Assembly: GCA_004835665.1 (NCBI GenBank)
Contig: RBKR01000024.1
Coordinates: forward strand, 248,001-312,000
Length of the DNA stretch: 64,000 bases
Reading direction: 5' to 3'
Source of the DNA: Phoma sp. XZ068
Taxonomy: Eukaryota > Ascomycota > Dothideomycetes > Pleosporales > Didymellaceae
Position 1 is the first letter of the stretch. Each line of letters begins with the position of its first letter. Positions 41,610-52,477 of this stretch are shown piece by piece. Made by a program: the position numbers and the translations under genes. A model generated the notes under the pieces. The model was not told where the DNA came from. It did not search any database and worked only from the letters and a program-made list of their open reading frames with translations.

Positions 41610-42719
41610 ATGACCCGCAACATCTGCGTTACGGCCGCTGATGGCCATACGGGCTTCCTCATCGCCGAGCTCATTCTCAAGGACAAGAACTTCAAGAGCA
41701 AGGTCGACTCCGTAAGCGTGCTCTCAATTCATCCAACCTCTCACAGAGCCAAGGAGCTTGCTCAGCTCGGTGCGTACTCCACTCTCTCCAATGCTCATAC
41801 TAACACACAGCCAGGCGCCAAGGTCATCCCCCATAAACCTGGCCGCGAGCGGGAAATGGTCAAAACGCTCAAGGAAACCGGCGCAGATACTGTCTGCTTG
41901 ATCCCACCTGCTCATAAGGAGAAATCCGACATCACCGTGGAGCTCATTAATGCGACGAAGAAGGCAAACGTGCCGAATGTTCTCTTCATCTCGTCCGCCG
42001 GTGCTGACTTTGCTGAGCGCGACAAGCAGCCTCGTCTCCGCGAGTTTGTTGACCTTGAAATCTTGGTACTAGCTGCAAAAGGCGACAAGAGCACCTCGAC
42101 TAGCCACTCGCCATGTGTGATCCGTGCCGGATTCTACGCCGAGGTCCGTTGTGTGCTTTGGCCACATGTGAGATACATTCTCTGATAGAACAACAGAACC
42201 TCCTCCTCTACGCACCTCAAGCCCAGAAGGACGGTGTACTCCCCATCCCTATCGGCGAAAACCACCTCATGGCCCCTGTCGCCCTCGGAGATGTCGCCCA
42301 ACTCGCCGCGCACGTCCTCACCGGCCAAGGAAAGGTACATCAACCCTCTCACTCTGCTTATCACCCCAACTCACCTAGAACAGAACGGCTTCGACGACCG
42401 CCACCGCGGCCAACTCATGGTTTTGACCGGCCCCAAACTCTGTGATGGCCATGAACTTGCCTCCAACGCCGCGCAGGCCTTGGGCGTGGATCTCAAGTTC
42501 GAAGACATTACTGAGAGAGAGGCGAAGAAGGTGCTGAAGGCGCAGAGTGATAGCGATTTGAGTGAGCTGCAGTATCTGCTGGAGTACTATAGCTTGGTGC
42601 GCGAGGGCAAGACGAACTACATCTCGACCGCGGCCTTCGTGAACGTGACTGGTAATCATCCTCAGGAGCCCGAGGACTTCTTCAAGGCGAGTGACCCTTG
42701 GCGCACGGCTTTTCAATAA
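41610..42719 (+). CDS. NmrA-like NAD(P)-binding oxidoreductase (320 aa, four exons)
   Basis: Exons 41610-41769, 41815-42143, 42197-42334 and 42384-42719; introns of 45, 53 and 49 nt with GT...AG. The exon sum is 963 nt in frame. The Rossmann start ICVTAADGHTGFLIAELIL carries the Gly-rich nucleotide loop (residues 4-22). LAQLGAKVIPHKPGRE, TGADTVCLIPPAH and VPNVLFISSAGAD follow the NmrA pattern of strand/helix repeats, and VIRAGFYAENLLLYAP and IGENHLMAPVALGDVAQLAA mark the variable substrate half. The family includes redox-sensing regulators and atypical short-chain dehydrogenases; which applies is not visible. Intact and probably expressed. Confidence 0.85.
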
Positions 42720-43226
42720 CTCAAGAAGACATAGTTAACGTGCGCTCAAACCAGGTGTATGCCAAGGTGTTCAAGCCGAAGAGTGGTGAGAACGGTCATG
42801 CGTCGAAGAAGAGGAAAACATAGAAGAGATAGCTTACTGCTGGCGGCACATGACCCACTGTGAACAAACACGCCCCTGCTACAGTACTGATACATGATAA
42901 TGGGCCATGGCGTTTCTCATGGGGCTATGAGTCATGGGGTGAACACGGGGACGGAGTCGATGGGTTCAATAGGTACAACATGGGCAGCGCGTCCAACAGG
43001 CCGTAGTACGCTATCACAAGGCCTTTACTCGTTACTTATCATCCGTAGTTAGGTGTTGTTACGGCCCGCCCGATCGAAGTGGAGCATTTTACGGATCGTA
43101 AGCCGTAGTACGGCAGTAAATTTCCTAATCGAGCACTAGCGTACATGAATTGAGTGAATTGAGCCTTTGGGACACCTCTGATGCCTCCTTCCGCAATAGA
43201 TGATTACTGAGTTTGATGAGCGGACT
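42720..43226. other. Intergenic; left flank of hAT remnant
   Basis: CCGTAGTACG-type motifs around 43003 and 43110 resemble inverted motifs at 44220-44330 and may belong to the hAT subterminal region. No gene. Confidence 0.4.
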
Positions 43227-43823
43227 CTAAACTACGATGTTTCTGAGCCAGTTCTTCTGGAGTTGAAGAGCCTCAATAGTGGCTGCCGATAGAGTGTTTC
43301 GATCGTCAGTAACAGTGCGGCCAGCTGCACTAAAGCAGCGCTCACACTCGCAGCTGGTACTCGGGATGGAAAGGAAATCGACAGCTATCCTGAAGAGTGT
43401 GGGGTACTTGTTGCGGCCAACTTTGAGCCACCAACGCCACGGGTCAGCCATCAACTCCTGATAGCTCTCATATTTGTTCAAGTCCTCGTTGAGATTGTCA
43501 ATATAATCGTCTAATTCGCCGTTGCGCTTCTGGCGTTTGTGGCCGTGGTTACCGTGAAAGTACCCTTGGTCAACCTCCATGATAGCTGCAAGTGGGTTGT
43601 TGGCGTAGCTAGCAGGTAGCTTGCGTCGTCGGAGTTGCTCCCCAGTTTGCAATCGAGATGTTGATGATGACGATGAGGCTTGGGAGGCTTGGGAGGCTTG
43701 GGAGTAGTCGGAAGCTTTCATCTTGCCAAGCCTCCGAGAGCTAGGACCATGGTGGATGGGTGAAGGTGTTGCCGGCGGCAAGGCACTGCGGGAAGTCTGG
43801 TTGTCAGTCAAGTATCGCTGCAT
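43227..43823 (-). CDS. hAT transposase C-terminal dimerisation domain protein (198 aa), truncated
   Basis: From Met 43823: a short N-terminus (MQRYLTDNQTSR), a Ser/Gln-rich linker with a QAS triplet repeat, then WRWWLKVGRNKYPTLFRIAV, FLSIPSTSCECERCFSAAGR and DDRNTLSAATIEALQLQKNW. The latter is the hAT C-terminal dimerisation domain. The BED finger and the catalytic RNase-H-like domain are missing, yet the frame is open. An upstream Met at 43910 is possible. It could be an internally deleted element or a retained dimerisation-only protein. Confidence 0.8.
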   Translation of the reverse strand: MQRYLTDNQTSRSALPPATPSPIHHGPSSRRLGKMKASDYSQASQASQASSSSSTSRLQTGEQLRRRKLPASYANNPLAAIMEVDQGYFHGNHGHKRQKRNGELDDYIDNLNEDLNKYESYQELMADPWRWWLKVGRNKYPTLFRIAVDFLSIPSTSCECERCFSAAGRTVTDDRNTLSAATIEALQLQKNWLRNIVV

Positions 43824-43910
43824 GGTTGAGAGATGCGGATAAGGGCTAGAAGGGGGGAGAGCAAGGCTATTATAGAGGCAAACACTCACTAATCTCCTTC
43901 CAGCCACCAA

Positions 43911-44916
43911 GATGCCCAGCCATCACGCATATCGCGGAGATGTCGAGATACTCCGGATCTGACGCAAGGAGCCCTAAGGACCTTCTCACCAGAGGTGCTT
44001 ACATATACGGCAGGGCAAGTCAAAAGGCCTTCACCATCACCAGAGAGGGGGGCTAGTGGCCTTAGACCGCGCGGCAGAGCATGCGTCATGCCGGGGCCAA
44101 GATGCCTTAAAAAGCTCTGGATTTACTATCCTTCGTCGGGCGTCCGTTATATCCTAGCGATAGCCGTGTGTGCGGAGGCGTAGAGGGCTTCGATCGATCG
44201 CGCGGGTGCTCGACTAAAAGTAGCCGTACTACGGCCGTAATGTGGTCCACTTGCTAACTACGGTACGGTACGGTTACGGCTGCCAACTACCTCAGTTACG
44301 GTACGGTGAAGTGGGCCGTAGCCGTAACCGTACTTCTCCGTAGTCTTGACTATTGGAAGCGCTGCTGGGGACTACATACTTTGCTTCGAATATTCCCAGT
44401 TGCGATCATAGTTCTCATCACTAGCGTCAGTCCTTCTGATTTATCCTATTTTACGCCTCGAGATCGTCAGGAGCCCGTGAACGAACAACAGGAAGGGAAG
44501 AACTGGTTGTCTGGCTCGTTAAGGAGCGACAACAAACTATATACTCTGAAGGCTTACGTGACGGAACATGTGACAGAGTAACTGTGCTGGCGAACAAAAT
44601 CAGTATGTCAAACTCCATGTCTTCACGTTCGAGCGAAAAAGATCGAGGAAGCTCATTCTGTTGTCCGAAATTACAATATACGTCTACTAGCCTCTCCTCG
44701 AATCAATCGACATTTCAGACAGGCATTTGAACATAAAACTAATAACAACAGATCGAAAATCAAGATAGCGAGATTCATGTTGTTTGTCTCCTTCATTGTT
44801 AGCTTCGAGTGCCGTCAAAGCTCCTGTAGTCCCCGCACCAGAGATTCATCGAAACACGTCAGCAACCACATTTTGCGTGTTACGCCTGAACTGACGCCGA
44901 AGCGTTATCAATATCA
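43911..44916. other. hAT right flank with ACGG-rich subterminal motifs; then no gene
   Basis: 44215-44340 holds many direct and inverted TACGG units (TACGGTACGGTACGGTTACG and others), typical of subterminal transposase-binding arrays. Exact terminal repeats were not identified. 44345-44916 shows nothing further. Confidence 0.5.
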
Positions 44917-45927
44917 TCAGGAACGAGATTCAACAGGCTTGGGGGGTGCAAGAGGGAGGTTAATTCCCGCCAGAAGAGGCAAATATCCAGGTGGGTAGGG
45001 AACCATGTGATTTCCAATGTACAGCCCATCAGTGAACAGACCAGAGAAAGTCCTATCAGGAAGGAGGCCTGAAAGAACACCTTGTCTAGGAGATAAGAAG
45101 TTTTTGTCGATCTGAACAGCACCGTTATCATAGAAAGACCAGTTGTAGGCACGGTCTACAACCGTACCGCTTTGGATGATCTTAGGCGTAGTTCTCGGGG
45201 GAGTAACGGCACCAAGAAGACCAGTCGCTGCTGGCAGCACAGCGACTGCGCTAGTTGGCAAACTGGTAATAGGCAGTACATCCAAGAAATCTGTCGGCAG
45301 TACTGAGGCGATGTCGGTGGGTAATGCGTCTGGAAGTCCGCCGACAGCATCTGTCGGCAGTGCGTCCAAGAAATCTGTCGGCAGTACTGAGGCGATGTCG
45401 GTGGGTAATGCGTCTGGAAGTCCGCCGACAGCATCTGTCGGTAGGCCGTCAGGAAGATTGCCCAGTACAATTGTTGGTGGATCTGCAGCAAGGTCAACTG
45501 AAAGACCTGACAGACCTCCAGTAAGACCTCCAGGAAGGTCACCGGCGCCAGGCTGTCCACCCAATGCGTCAATTGGCAAAGCAGCAGGTAGTCCACCAGG
45601 ATGATCGTCCAAAAGACCATTCAGGCCAGGAATCCCACCGGGGATCTGTGGTCCCACAGCTGCTACTAAATTCCGCAGCTCATCATTCATTTCATTTGCT
45701 TGACTCTGAACATCTTCAGGTATGAAGTCTGACAGCTTCTGTATAACCGGGCAGAGGTTGCACGTTTCAATAATGCCGCCGATAACTTGCCGTTTGACAG
45801 CGTCCGTCTCGTAGGGAACTTTGAGGGATTGAAGTCCGACCTTCGCATCGGCTGGAGCTGCGTTGATTCCCGGAATAACAAGTGAAAGGATGGACAAGGC
45901 GTAGAGCATGTTGAAAGTAGAATCCAT
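44917..45927 (-). CDS. Small secreted repeat protein (336 aa), Leu/Pro/Asp-rich
   Basis: Met at 45927 starts a clear signal peptide (MLYALSILSLVIPGINAAPA, residues 7-26); the longer ORF start at 45963 would bury it. A helical-looking block with two cysteines (ETCNLCPVIQKLSDF) follows. From about residue 105 the protein is Gly/Leu/Pro-rich with pseudo-repeats of LPTD and GGLPDALPTD, including a near-perfect 28-residue duplication. The C-terminus has DRAYNWSFYDNGAVQIDKNF and GLLPDRTFSGLF. Secretion or cell-wall association is inferred; no family recognised. Single exon, no stops. Confidence 0.7.
   Translation of the reverse strand: MDSTFNMLYALSILSLVIPGINAAPADAKVGLQSLKVPYETDAVKRQVIGGIIETCNLCPVIQKLSDFIPEDVQSQANEMNDELRNLVAAVGPQIPGGIPGLNGLLDDHPGGLPAALPIDALGGQPGAGDLPGGLTGGLSGLSVDLAADPPTIVLGNLPDGLPTDAVGGLPDALPTDIASVLPTDFLDALPTDAVGGLPDALPTDIASVLPTDFLDVLPITSLPTSAVAVLPAATGLLGAVTPPRTTPKIIQSGTVVDRAYNWSFYDNGAVQIDKNFLSPRQGVLSGLLPDRTFSGLFTDGLYIGNHMVPYPPGYLPLLAGINLPLAPPKPVESRS
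45281..45448 (-). repeat. 84-bp in-frame tandem duplication inside the secreted protein gene
   Basis: Unit 45281-45364 is repeated at 45365-45448 with differences only in the last few bases (TCCAAGAAATCTGTCGGCAG starts each). Each unit encodes 28 residues. Near identity implies recent slippage or unequal exchange. Confidence 0.95.
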
Positions 45928-46734
45928 CGTTTCGATGTGGTGCCCCCAACAGGCTTGCGACACTGCGATATTTTCCCGTCGCTCTCATTATATACTGCAA
46001 GCTGCAGCATTCTGATCTTCTGTTCACGATCATCGATTTGGACTCCCTCAAGGTCGCTTCATTCCTCAGCCTCGCTCGTTGGAGCTGAAAAGGGATATTA
46101 CAAGGACCAATCAATGGAAAGCGGACGTCCCTCCGGCACATTCTCGGCGTCTCTACCTTTGTCCGCATACCCCTTGCTATTTCTAAGCTTTGAAAGATAC
46201 AAGATGTAAGCAAGGGGTGGTAGTAGTATGAGGTCTCATGTATGAGTGTATTGATGTGTGTATGTACAAGTGTGTGATCTGAGCTCGAAAGTAGTCGGAC
46301 GCATTAGTCATGCCTGCAGAGCAGTCATGTGATGTTGTCGTAGGGTTAACACAAGTCTGGCGATGTAACTGTTCCGATTCTTCTCCATGAGCAGCACTAT
46401 GAAAGAATCACTGCGACATATTGCAGTCTGCAAGGGGCGCATGCTATGTGAGGAGGAATGTGAAACATTGAAGGACATTGCCCCCCCCCCCCCCCAAACA
46501 TCCTGTCAGATGCAGCTGCAGTAACCAGCGCGGGAGGCAGAATATTACAGAACCGCAGAGCTGTGGAACCGCAACCGGCAGACAAAGACCTACGGGCCAT
46601 ACTTGATGGAGCCCACGAGCCAACTCTATAAGAGCAGTACGAGACAACCTTCTTAGGCATACAGCAACAAGCACAGCAACACTCAGCCCATAATCATGGC
46701 TTCATCCACAATCTTCGCTTCACCACCCGTCATT
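45928..46734. other. Divergent promoter region; repeat copy and a poly-C run
   Basis: Lies between the minus-strand secreted protein gene and the plus-strand subtilase. It contains a dispersed repeat (46204-46340) and a run of 15 C at 46481-46495, where length may be unstable or mis-assembled. A TATA-like TATAAGAG lies at about 46627, some 108 bp before the subtilase start. Confidence 0.55.
46204..46340 (+). repeat. Dispersed ~135-bp repeat, copy 1
   Basis: Matches the reverse complement of 57744-57876 at roughly 90% or more by eye, including GAGCTCGAAAGTAGTCGGAC and ATTAGTCATGCCTGCAGAGC. Part of it recurs near 1990-2040. No coding potential. Confidence 0.8.
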
Positions 46735-48079
46735 ATGAAGTTCCTAGTTCTCCTCGCACTCTTGCCTGTGGCTCTTGCCTTCCCCGCGCCCAGCATCGTT
46801 CCTCGTGCCGGCTCTCCCATTCCTGGTAGGTACATAGTCAAGATGAAGAACGAGAACGTCGAAACCAACATCAAAAATGCGTTGAAACGGCTGAACAAGG
46901 GCCCTGCACATGTCTACAAATTCGGCAACTTTGGTGGCTTCGCCGCTGAGATGTCTAATGCTACTGTCGAAACGATCCGCAATCTGCCCGGAGTGAGTTC
47001 TCAATATTCGACAAGAGAGTCAAGTGTGCTAACGAATGACAGGTTGAGTACATCGAGCAAGATGTGGTTGTTAAGGCCAGTCTTGGCGAAGTCCACCTTG
47101 AGAAGAAGGCCTATGTCACCCAGGCTTCATCGACTTGGGGTCTTGCCCGTATCTCCTCTCAGTACCGCGGTAGCGCGTCTTACACTTACGACAACAGTGC
47201 TGGAGCAGGCACGTGCGTTTACGTGGTCGACACCGGTATTGCCACCTCACACCCTGAATTCGAAGACCGCGCCACTTTCCTTGCCAACTTCGCCGGTGAC
47301 GGCTCTAATATTGATGGCCGCGGCCACGGCACTCACTGCGCTGGTATCATTGGCTCCAAAACCTACGGCGTTGCTAAGAATACCACGCTCTATGCCGTCA
47401 AGGTCCTTGATGCGAGCGGCTCGGTACATCGACCCAACTTTTACATTGCAGATCACTTACTGACTAGACTCAGGGTACCAGCTCTGGTGTTATCGCCGGT
47501 ATTAACTACGTCGTCAATGACGTAATGACTCGCAGCTGCCCTAACGGCGTTGTTATCAACATGTCCCTAGGTGGCACACGTTCTACTGCTCTCAACTCCG
47601 CTGCTGCGAACGCCGTCTCCTCCGGTATCTTCATGGCAGTCGCTGCCGGTAACGAGGCTCAGGATGCCAGCAATGTCTCGCCTGCCTCTGAGCCTACTGT
47701 GTTCACTGTTGGCGCCACTGACAGTTCTGATCGCCTGGCCTCCTTCTCTAATTTTGGTACCATCGTCGATGCCCTTGCTCCTGGTGTTTCTATCCTGTCC
47801 ACGTGGCTGAACGGTGGCACGGTAAGTCATTTATCATCCCGTATCAGGATTTGTGTCGAGAAGCGAACTCACACTTATACGTAGAACACCATCTCCGGTA
47901 CTTCGATGGCTGCTCCCCACGTTGCTGGTCTTGCTGCCTACCTCCTTGCTCTTGAGGGCAAGAAGACTCCTGCGGCTCTCTCCACCCGCATCCAGGCTCT
48001 TGCTCTCAAAGACAACATCACCAGTCTACCCCCTGGAACCAAGAACTACCTTGCTTTCAATGGCAACCTCATAAGTTGA
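46735..48079 (+). CDS. Secreted subtilisin-like serine protease, S8A proteinase-K type (393 aa, four exons)
   Basis: Exons 46735-46992, 47043-47423, 47474-47821 and 47885-48079; introns of 50, 50 and 63 nt. The exon sum of 1182 nt is in frame. Signal peptide MKFLVLLALLPVALA supports the start at 46735 rather than 46696. Residues ~35-100 form an I9 inhibitor propeptide (GRYIVKMKNENVE, VEYIEQDVVVKA). The triad is visible: Asp in VYVVDTGIATSHPEF, His in GRGHGTHCAGIIGSKTYGVA, Ser in SGTSMAAPHVAGLAAYL, with oxyanion Asn in MAVAAGNEAQDAS. It is exported, self-processed and degrades proteins outside the cell. No stops or shifts. A C-terminal paralogue fragment lies at 2190-2559. Confidence 0.95.
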
Positions 48080-49209
48080 AGGACTCAACTTCCATGTGCA
48101 CACGCACGCATGATGTTATGGGGATGCGAGAGGTTCCAAATTGCAGGTTACCAGAGTTGGAGAATGTTCTTATTCTCTCCGTACGGAATCAAGGTGGTTG
48201 CATACATCGTAGAATTGGCGATCTTCTTCGGTACCACTTTTGTCGTAACCCTGGATTCTTAGCTTGCTCTTACGTGATGACCTCGCAGATCCTGCTGTCA
48301 TGCTGCGTTGTCCTGTTTACATGGCACCCCGAATACGTCGCTGCCAACTGGCGCATTCCAGCGAGACGTTTACAACCACCCGTTCTCGGAAGTGGCAACC
48401 GGTACCACGCAAATGGTGTATGCATCTCTATCGGGTTCGCTTGTGACAGATTGTACGATGTGTATTGCGCCATCATGATGTAGCGCGATGAACAACCTCA
48501 CTCATCCGTGGCTGCATTCATCTTAGAGTGGAATGATTCCGGATATCATGCTAGTCTCAAGAGGGCGAACAGTGGTTACCTATACGTTCTGATAAGAATT
48601 CTAGCTGCTTGTGCAGTAGGGTCGATGTAAGTTACACCGTATCGTCCGGTTTAAGTGTAACTGACGCAGTACAGTAAGCTCAGTACAGTAAGTTTGAGTA
48701 CAAACGGACCGATATAGTACGTCTTCAAAACGAATACAGTAACACAACAGCTTGACGGTCAACCCTCCCTGTCCTCTTAGGATCATTTGAGATGGAAAAG
48801 AACATATATCGCACAGTGGTGAGTTAATTTGCTTTGGACTAGTCTGAAGCTCTCGTATCCGCATGCAGACTGTCCATGGTTCATCGACGATGCATCGCCG
48901 ATGCATCGTCGATGAACCATGGACATCGTGATTTGCAAGACGCTGTGTAACTCAACTACGCCATATAATCCCTGCTAATGAAAATATGTTTGTTTCATGC
49001 ATTGGGACGGACGGGCAGTTTTGCTTCGAGCTAAGTTCTCGGTCAGGCATGCATTATACTGTCTAAAGGTGGGTTGGCAGAAGGATGTAGGCAAAAGAGG
49101 ACACTAGAACTGGGTTGATTGTACTAGCTGAGTCTACGACCTGTTTTATATGCTTCTGAGTAGCCATGTGATCTGCACATATACGTGAGAATTCAGTAGA
49201 GGTTAATAC
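48080..49209. other. Intergenic; contains a 55-bp perfect palindrome and a probable Copia LTR
   Basis: No gene recognised. 48871-48925 is a palindrome described separately. 48970-49208 lies just downstream (on minus) of the Copia RNase H end and a purine-rich AAGCTAGGGGGTG, so it is probably the 3' LTR. Confidence 0.45.
48871..48925. repeat. 55-bp near-perfect palindrome (27-bp arms, 1-nt centre)
   Basis: Left arm TGTCCATGGTTCATCGACGA then TGCATCG; the right arm is its exact complement. In RNA or single-stranded DNA it would form a very stable hairpin. The right arm and following ~40 bp are homologous, inverted, to 4631-4693. Confidence 0.9.
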
Positions 49210-51010
49210 ACCCCCTAGCTTAAAGCGAGTAGCGTAAAGCTGTATACTTTAGGTGTTTCCAAAGCGTAGTAGGGACTGTAAGGTATTGTTGTAAACACTT
49301 CCATGTCAGTACCGTTTTGGATAAGTCTTTTAGGAATCCAACAATAGTGCTATGAAACTCTTTTTGCAATTGCGAGGCAATGTCCATGAGACTAAGTTTA
49401 CGTACGAACTCGTGGTGTTTTAGTCGAAGGAGGATCTTAGTGGATAAATCCACTGGAAATTCGGCAGCGGGCACCCAGTGTACAGTCAGGCGTCCAGCTT
49501 CGACTTCTTGACGAATCCACAGACGTTGGATATTGACATGCTTTATGCAGCTTTGGTGCCTATCTGGCGGTCTTATAGCAGCAGCGATTGTCTGCTGATA
49601 GTTGCAGTATAGTATGAGAATAAGTCTCGAATTAAAGCGTATGCCGTCGAAGAAGGATTTCCTAGGCTCAAAGCTCCGTGGTGGCGTGTCCGAGAGATAT
49701 TGTCTCTGCTTCAGTGGTCGATTGAGTAACCGCGCGCTACACAGTCGACTTCCAGTCGATAGACATGCCACCGAGCATGAAGATGTAACCCTTAGAGCTT
49801 TTAAGTGTGTCTGGTTCATCTGCAAAAAGACACCAGAGGCGCCATAGAACTCTGGGGCAGTAACTTAATCTGCACTGTAGAACATGTTAGAATCGGTTTT
49901 ACCTATCAGCGTGAATGGCTAGTTTTGGGTGCTAATGACATATCACCAGACACGGTTGGTAGCAGCAAGGTGCTTCTGGCTAGGATTTTGCAGATGTCGA
50001 GCAAGGACTGAATGAGCACGCGTAACGTCTGGGCGAGTGAAAGCTGCTAGATAGGCGAGAGAGCCGACAGGCTGTTGGTACAGCTTAGCGCGGGGTTTGT
50101 TTGGTTCCTCAGCAGACTTTAGGAGTTTACTATTTTTTTTAGCGGGAAGTCTGGGTAGATGGTCTTAGATGCTGGCTTGAGCCTGAACGTAGCCGCAACC
50201 TTGTCAATAAAGGAGTCCTGGATCAACTAGATGCGGTGTGTGTTCTAGTCTCGGACTACACGTATAGCTAGAGTATAGCTAGAAACTACTTGAGTTGGCT
50301 AGATTTTCTGATTTTGTGTTGGTGCATATGTAGATTGCTGGGATGCACAAGGATAACGATGTCGTCCATATAGAAGAATACGATCAGGTGCTTGTTAGCC
50401 CAGATATGTGGCGCGTTATCCACTGGTGGGAGCCTAATTTTGCGGAGTGTGTTCCGAAGTTTCTGATACCACAGCAAGGATGCTTCACATAAACCATATA
50501 GCGCGCATAGGTGGAGAAGGATCTTACCGTGCTCGCTCCTGAACCCTTCCGGTGTCCAGACGAAAAGTCAACGGAGAACTTTGGTATTGAGGAATGCGTT
50601 GTTAACGTCATACTGGAACACTAATAGGCCGAAAGAAGCTACTAGGGCGACTAATGCGTGGAAGCGCTTTGTAGCAATCGTCGCGGCGTATGAGTCCATA
50701 AAGGCAGCTTCAAGGCCTCCTTGAATGACAAGTCGGACTTTGAACTTTATTAAATATCTGTCTTTGTTAAACTTGTAAGAGAGAATACCCACAAAAGTGG
50801 AAAAATCTCACCATCCGCAATCTCACTATCTGTAGTCTCCGGTTCGAGGTCTGTGTGGGAGAAGCAATCTTATTTCCAGCACTTGCTAAACTCGACGTTT
50901 GAGGTTCCTAAAAACTTAGGCCAAACATGTGGCTGTCCTGGTCTTTGAAACGCTTAGGTGCAGGTAGAAGTTGATCGCGATCGAGCTTCTTGCCCGTCTA
51001 GAGGCGATTA
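49210..51010 (-). pseudogene. Ty1/Copia retrotransposon pol remnant (RT and RNase H)
   Basis: Minus-strand pieces in order: KRFKDQDSHMFGLSF (linker, about 50960-50905), WVFSYKF-like ILSYKFNKDRYLIKFKVRLV and FQYDVNNAFLNTKVL (reverse transcriptase, 50790-50570), VFFYMDDIVIL (catalytic YxDD as YMDD, about 50375), and from 49825 the RNase H end with CNYQQTIAAAIRPP and KHVNIQRLWIRQEVEAGRLT then WVPAAEFPVDLSTKIL. Multiple stops and frame changes. Gag, protease and integrase are not recognisable. Inactive. Confidence 0.8.
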
Positions 51011-52477
51011 TGAAGGACTTATGGATGTGCTGTAAGTGTGGCAGCAAGCGTGGCGTAGTACGCTGCTGCGGTTGATGGCGCAGGTGGTTTATATCATCTC
51101 CTACAGTTGTTTCGTGGATAGGTGATCATGCCGTCTGCTTGGGGAGGCGGACGCCTTTCTCTCCTGCCTTGATTGATATTGCGTCCACTGCCAATGTCAG
51201 GATGGTGAGAAAATAGTAAGGTCAGAGTTCGATAAAAGCGAGATGGACTATTGGACACAAGGTTGTGATCGATTAGGTATGTCTTGGTGGAAGACTCACA
51301 TTTTTAACCAGGCAGGGAATTTGCTGGCTGTTCGTTACGAAGCAAAAGAAAAGGCCTTTTATAGTCTCTATAGCTCGCAATACACTCTGAATTGTGCACA
51401 CCCGAACTCCCGTCGCTGCTAATTTACCCAATGTCACCTGTGCTGCTTACTTAAGATCCTAGCTTACTCTATTGTGTTTTCCCTTAGCCCTGGCACTACC
51501 CTTGTTCCTAAGCTTGAAACCTCTACATTTTCCTGCCTCTGTCACTTACATACTCACCCTCACACCGTTATAGCAGGATGCCAATCAGGATCCAACCACG
51601 CGCGCCGAAAGGGCAGTACACGCTCTCCCTTGACGACAATGCCGCCGTCTTAGACCCCCCTTTCTTCCGATCCCATGGCAAAGTCCGCGTTTTTAGAAGA
51701 GACTGAACAGCCTAAATCTTGTGCCGTAGTTGGTAGAGGTTTGAGATTTACTTTCCAGATTTGGACATTGTCAGCCACTTTTCGGGTGCACGGTGGATTC
51801 CAATGACTTACCTCCAACCACTAGCGTTAGCAAGCGAGCGATCTACCAGACTGATTCCCAATTCAGCGGACAAGCTGGAGAAAAAGAAATGTGATAAGCT
51901 CGGGATCAATCCAGGTGATGGCTGATTATTATGAGATATCGTCAGCCTATGATACCCTTTCGAAGGCCCCTTGCATTTACACAGAGGTCGCCAATCGCAA
52001 ATGACCAACTGCAGTTCCAGTATCAGGCTCATTTGCGGACTTGCTTGTTTCGTAAATCAAAGAACAAAAGACGCGCGGTAATTCAAGGGACTGCAGCGGC
52101 CATCGCTGCCATCAATCCATAAGATCCAATAGTCCGAGCAGTCGCCTCTGTTCCACTCTTCAGGGCATTCCCCTTTGTTACTGTGTTGGTCTCTTTGCAT
52201 CATCTACAATTCGCGACTACTTACTTGTCCGACCAGCAAACTCGAACACTTCGACCGATTCGTTCTCGCACTTGCAGAGTCCTTCCTAGCCACATATGTA
52301 TCTCAAGTGCCGCTTGTCGGAGGCTGCTCACTCGGGAGAGAAGATGGTCAGCCACTCAGGCCTTCCTCATGATCATAGCTCTGTCAGGTGGCGTTTGGCG
52401 AGCTTTGAACTCGAGGCTTCGCTCAAGGAGGTATGTAAAACTCTGCAATAACTTAGCAATCCATCTGATGTAGCCAG
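51011..52477. other. No supported gene; short repeat of the 25.8-kb coding segment
   Basis: 51120-51215 (minus) encodes the HPDIGSGRNINQGRR-like segment shared with 25754-26119. A possible exon end precedes GTATGT near 52431, just upstream of the chimeric ORF. Confidence 0.4.

Noticed and set aside
45176..45604. 142-codon plus-strand ORF across the secreted repeat gene
   Set aside because: Open because of the repetitive codons on the other strand; the minus-strand frame has a signal peptide and is longer.
46696..47463. 255-codon ORF beginning upstream of the subtilase signal peptide
   Set aside because: It starts upstream of the signal peptide and leaves the protease frame after the first intron; the spliced model from 46735 accounts for all catalytic motifs.
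48871..48925. Palindrome as an RNA gene or terminator
   Set aside because: The perfect symmetry with no conserved loop and the repeat origin argue against a specific structured RNA gene; no transcript evidence.
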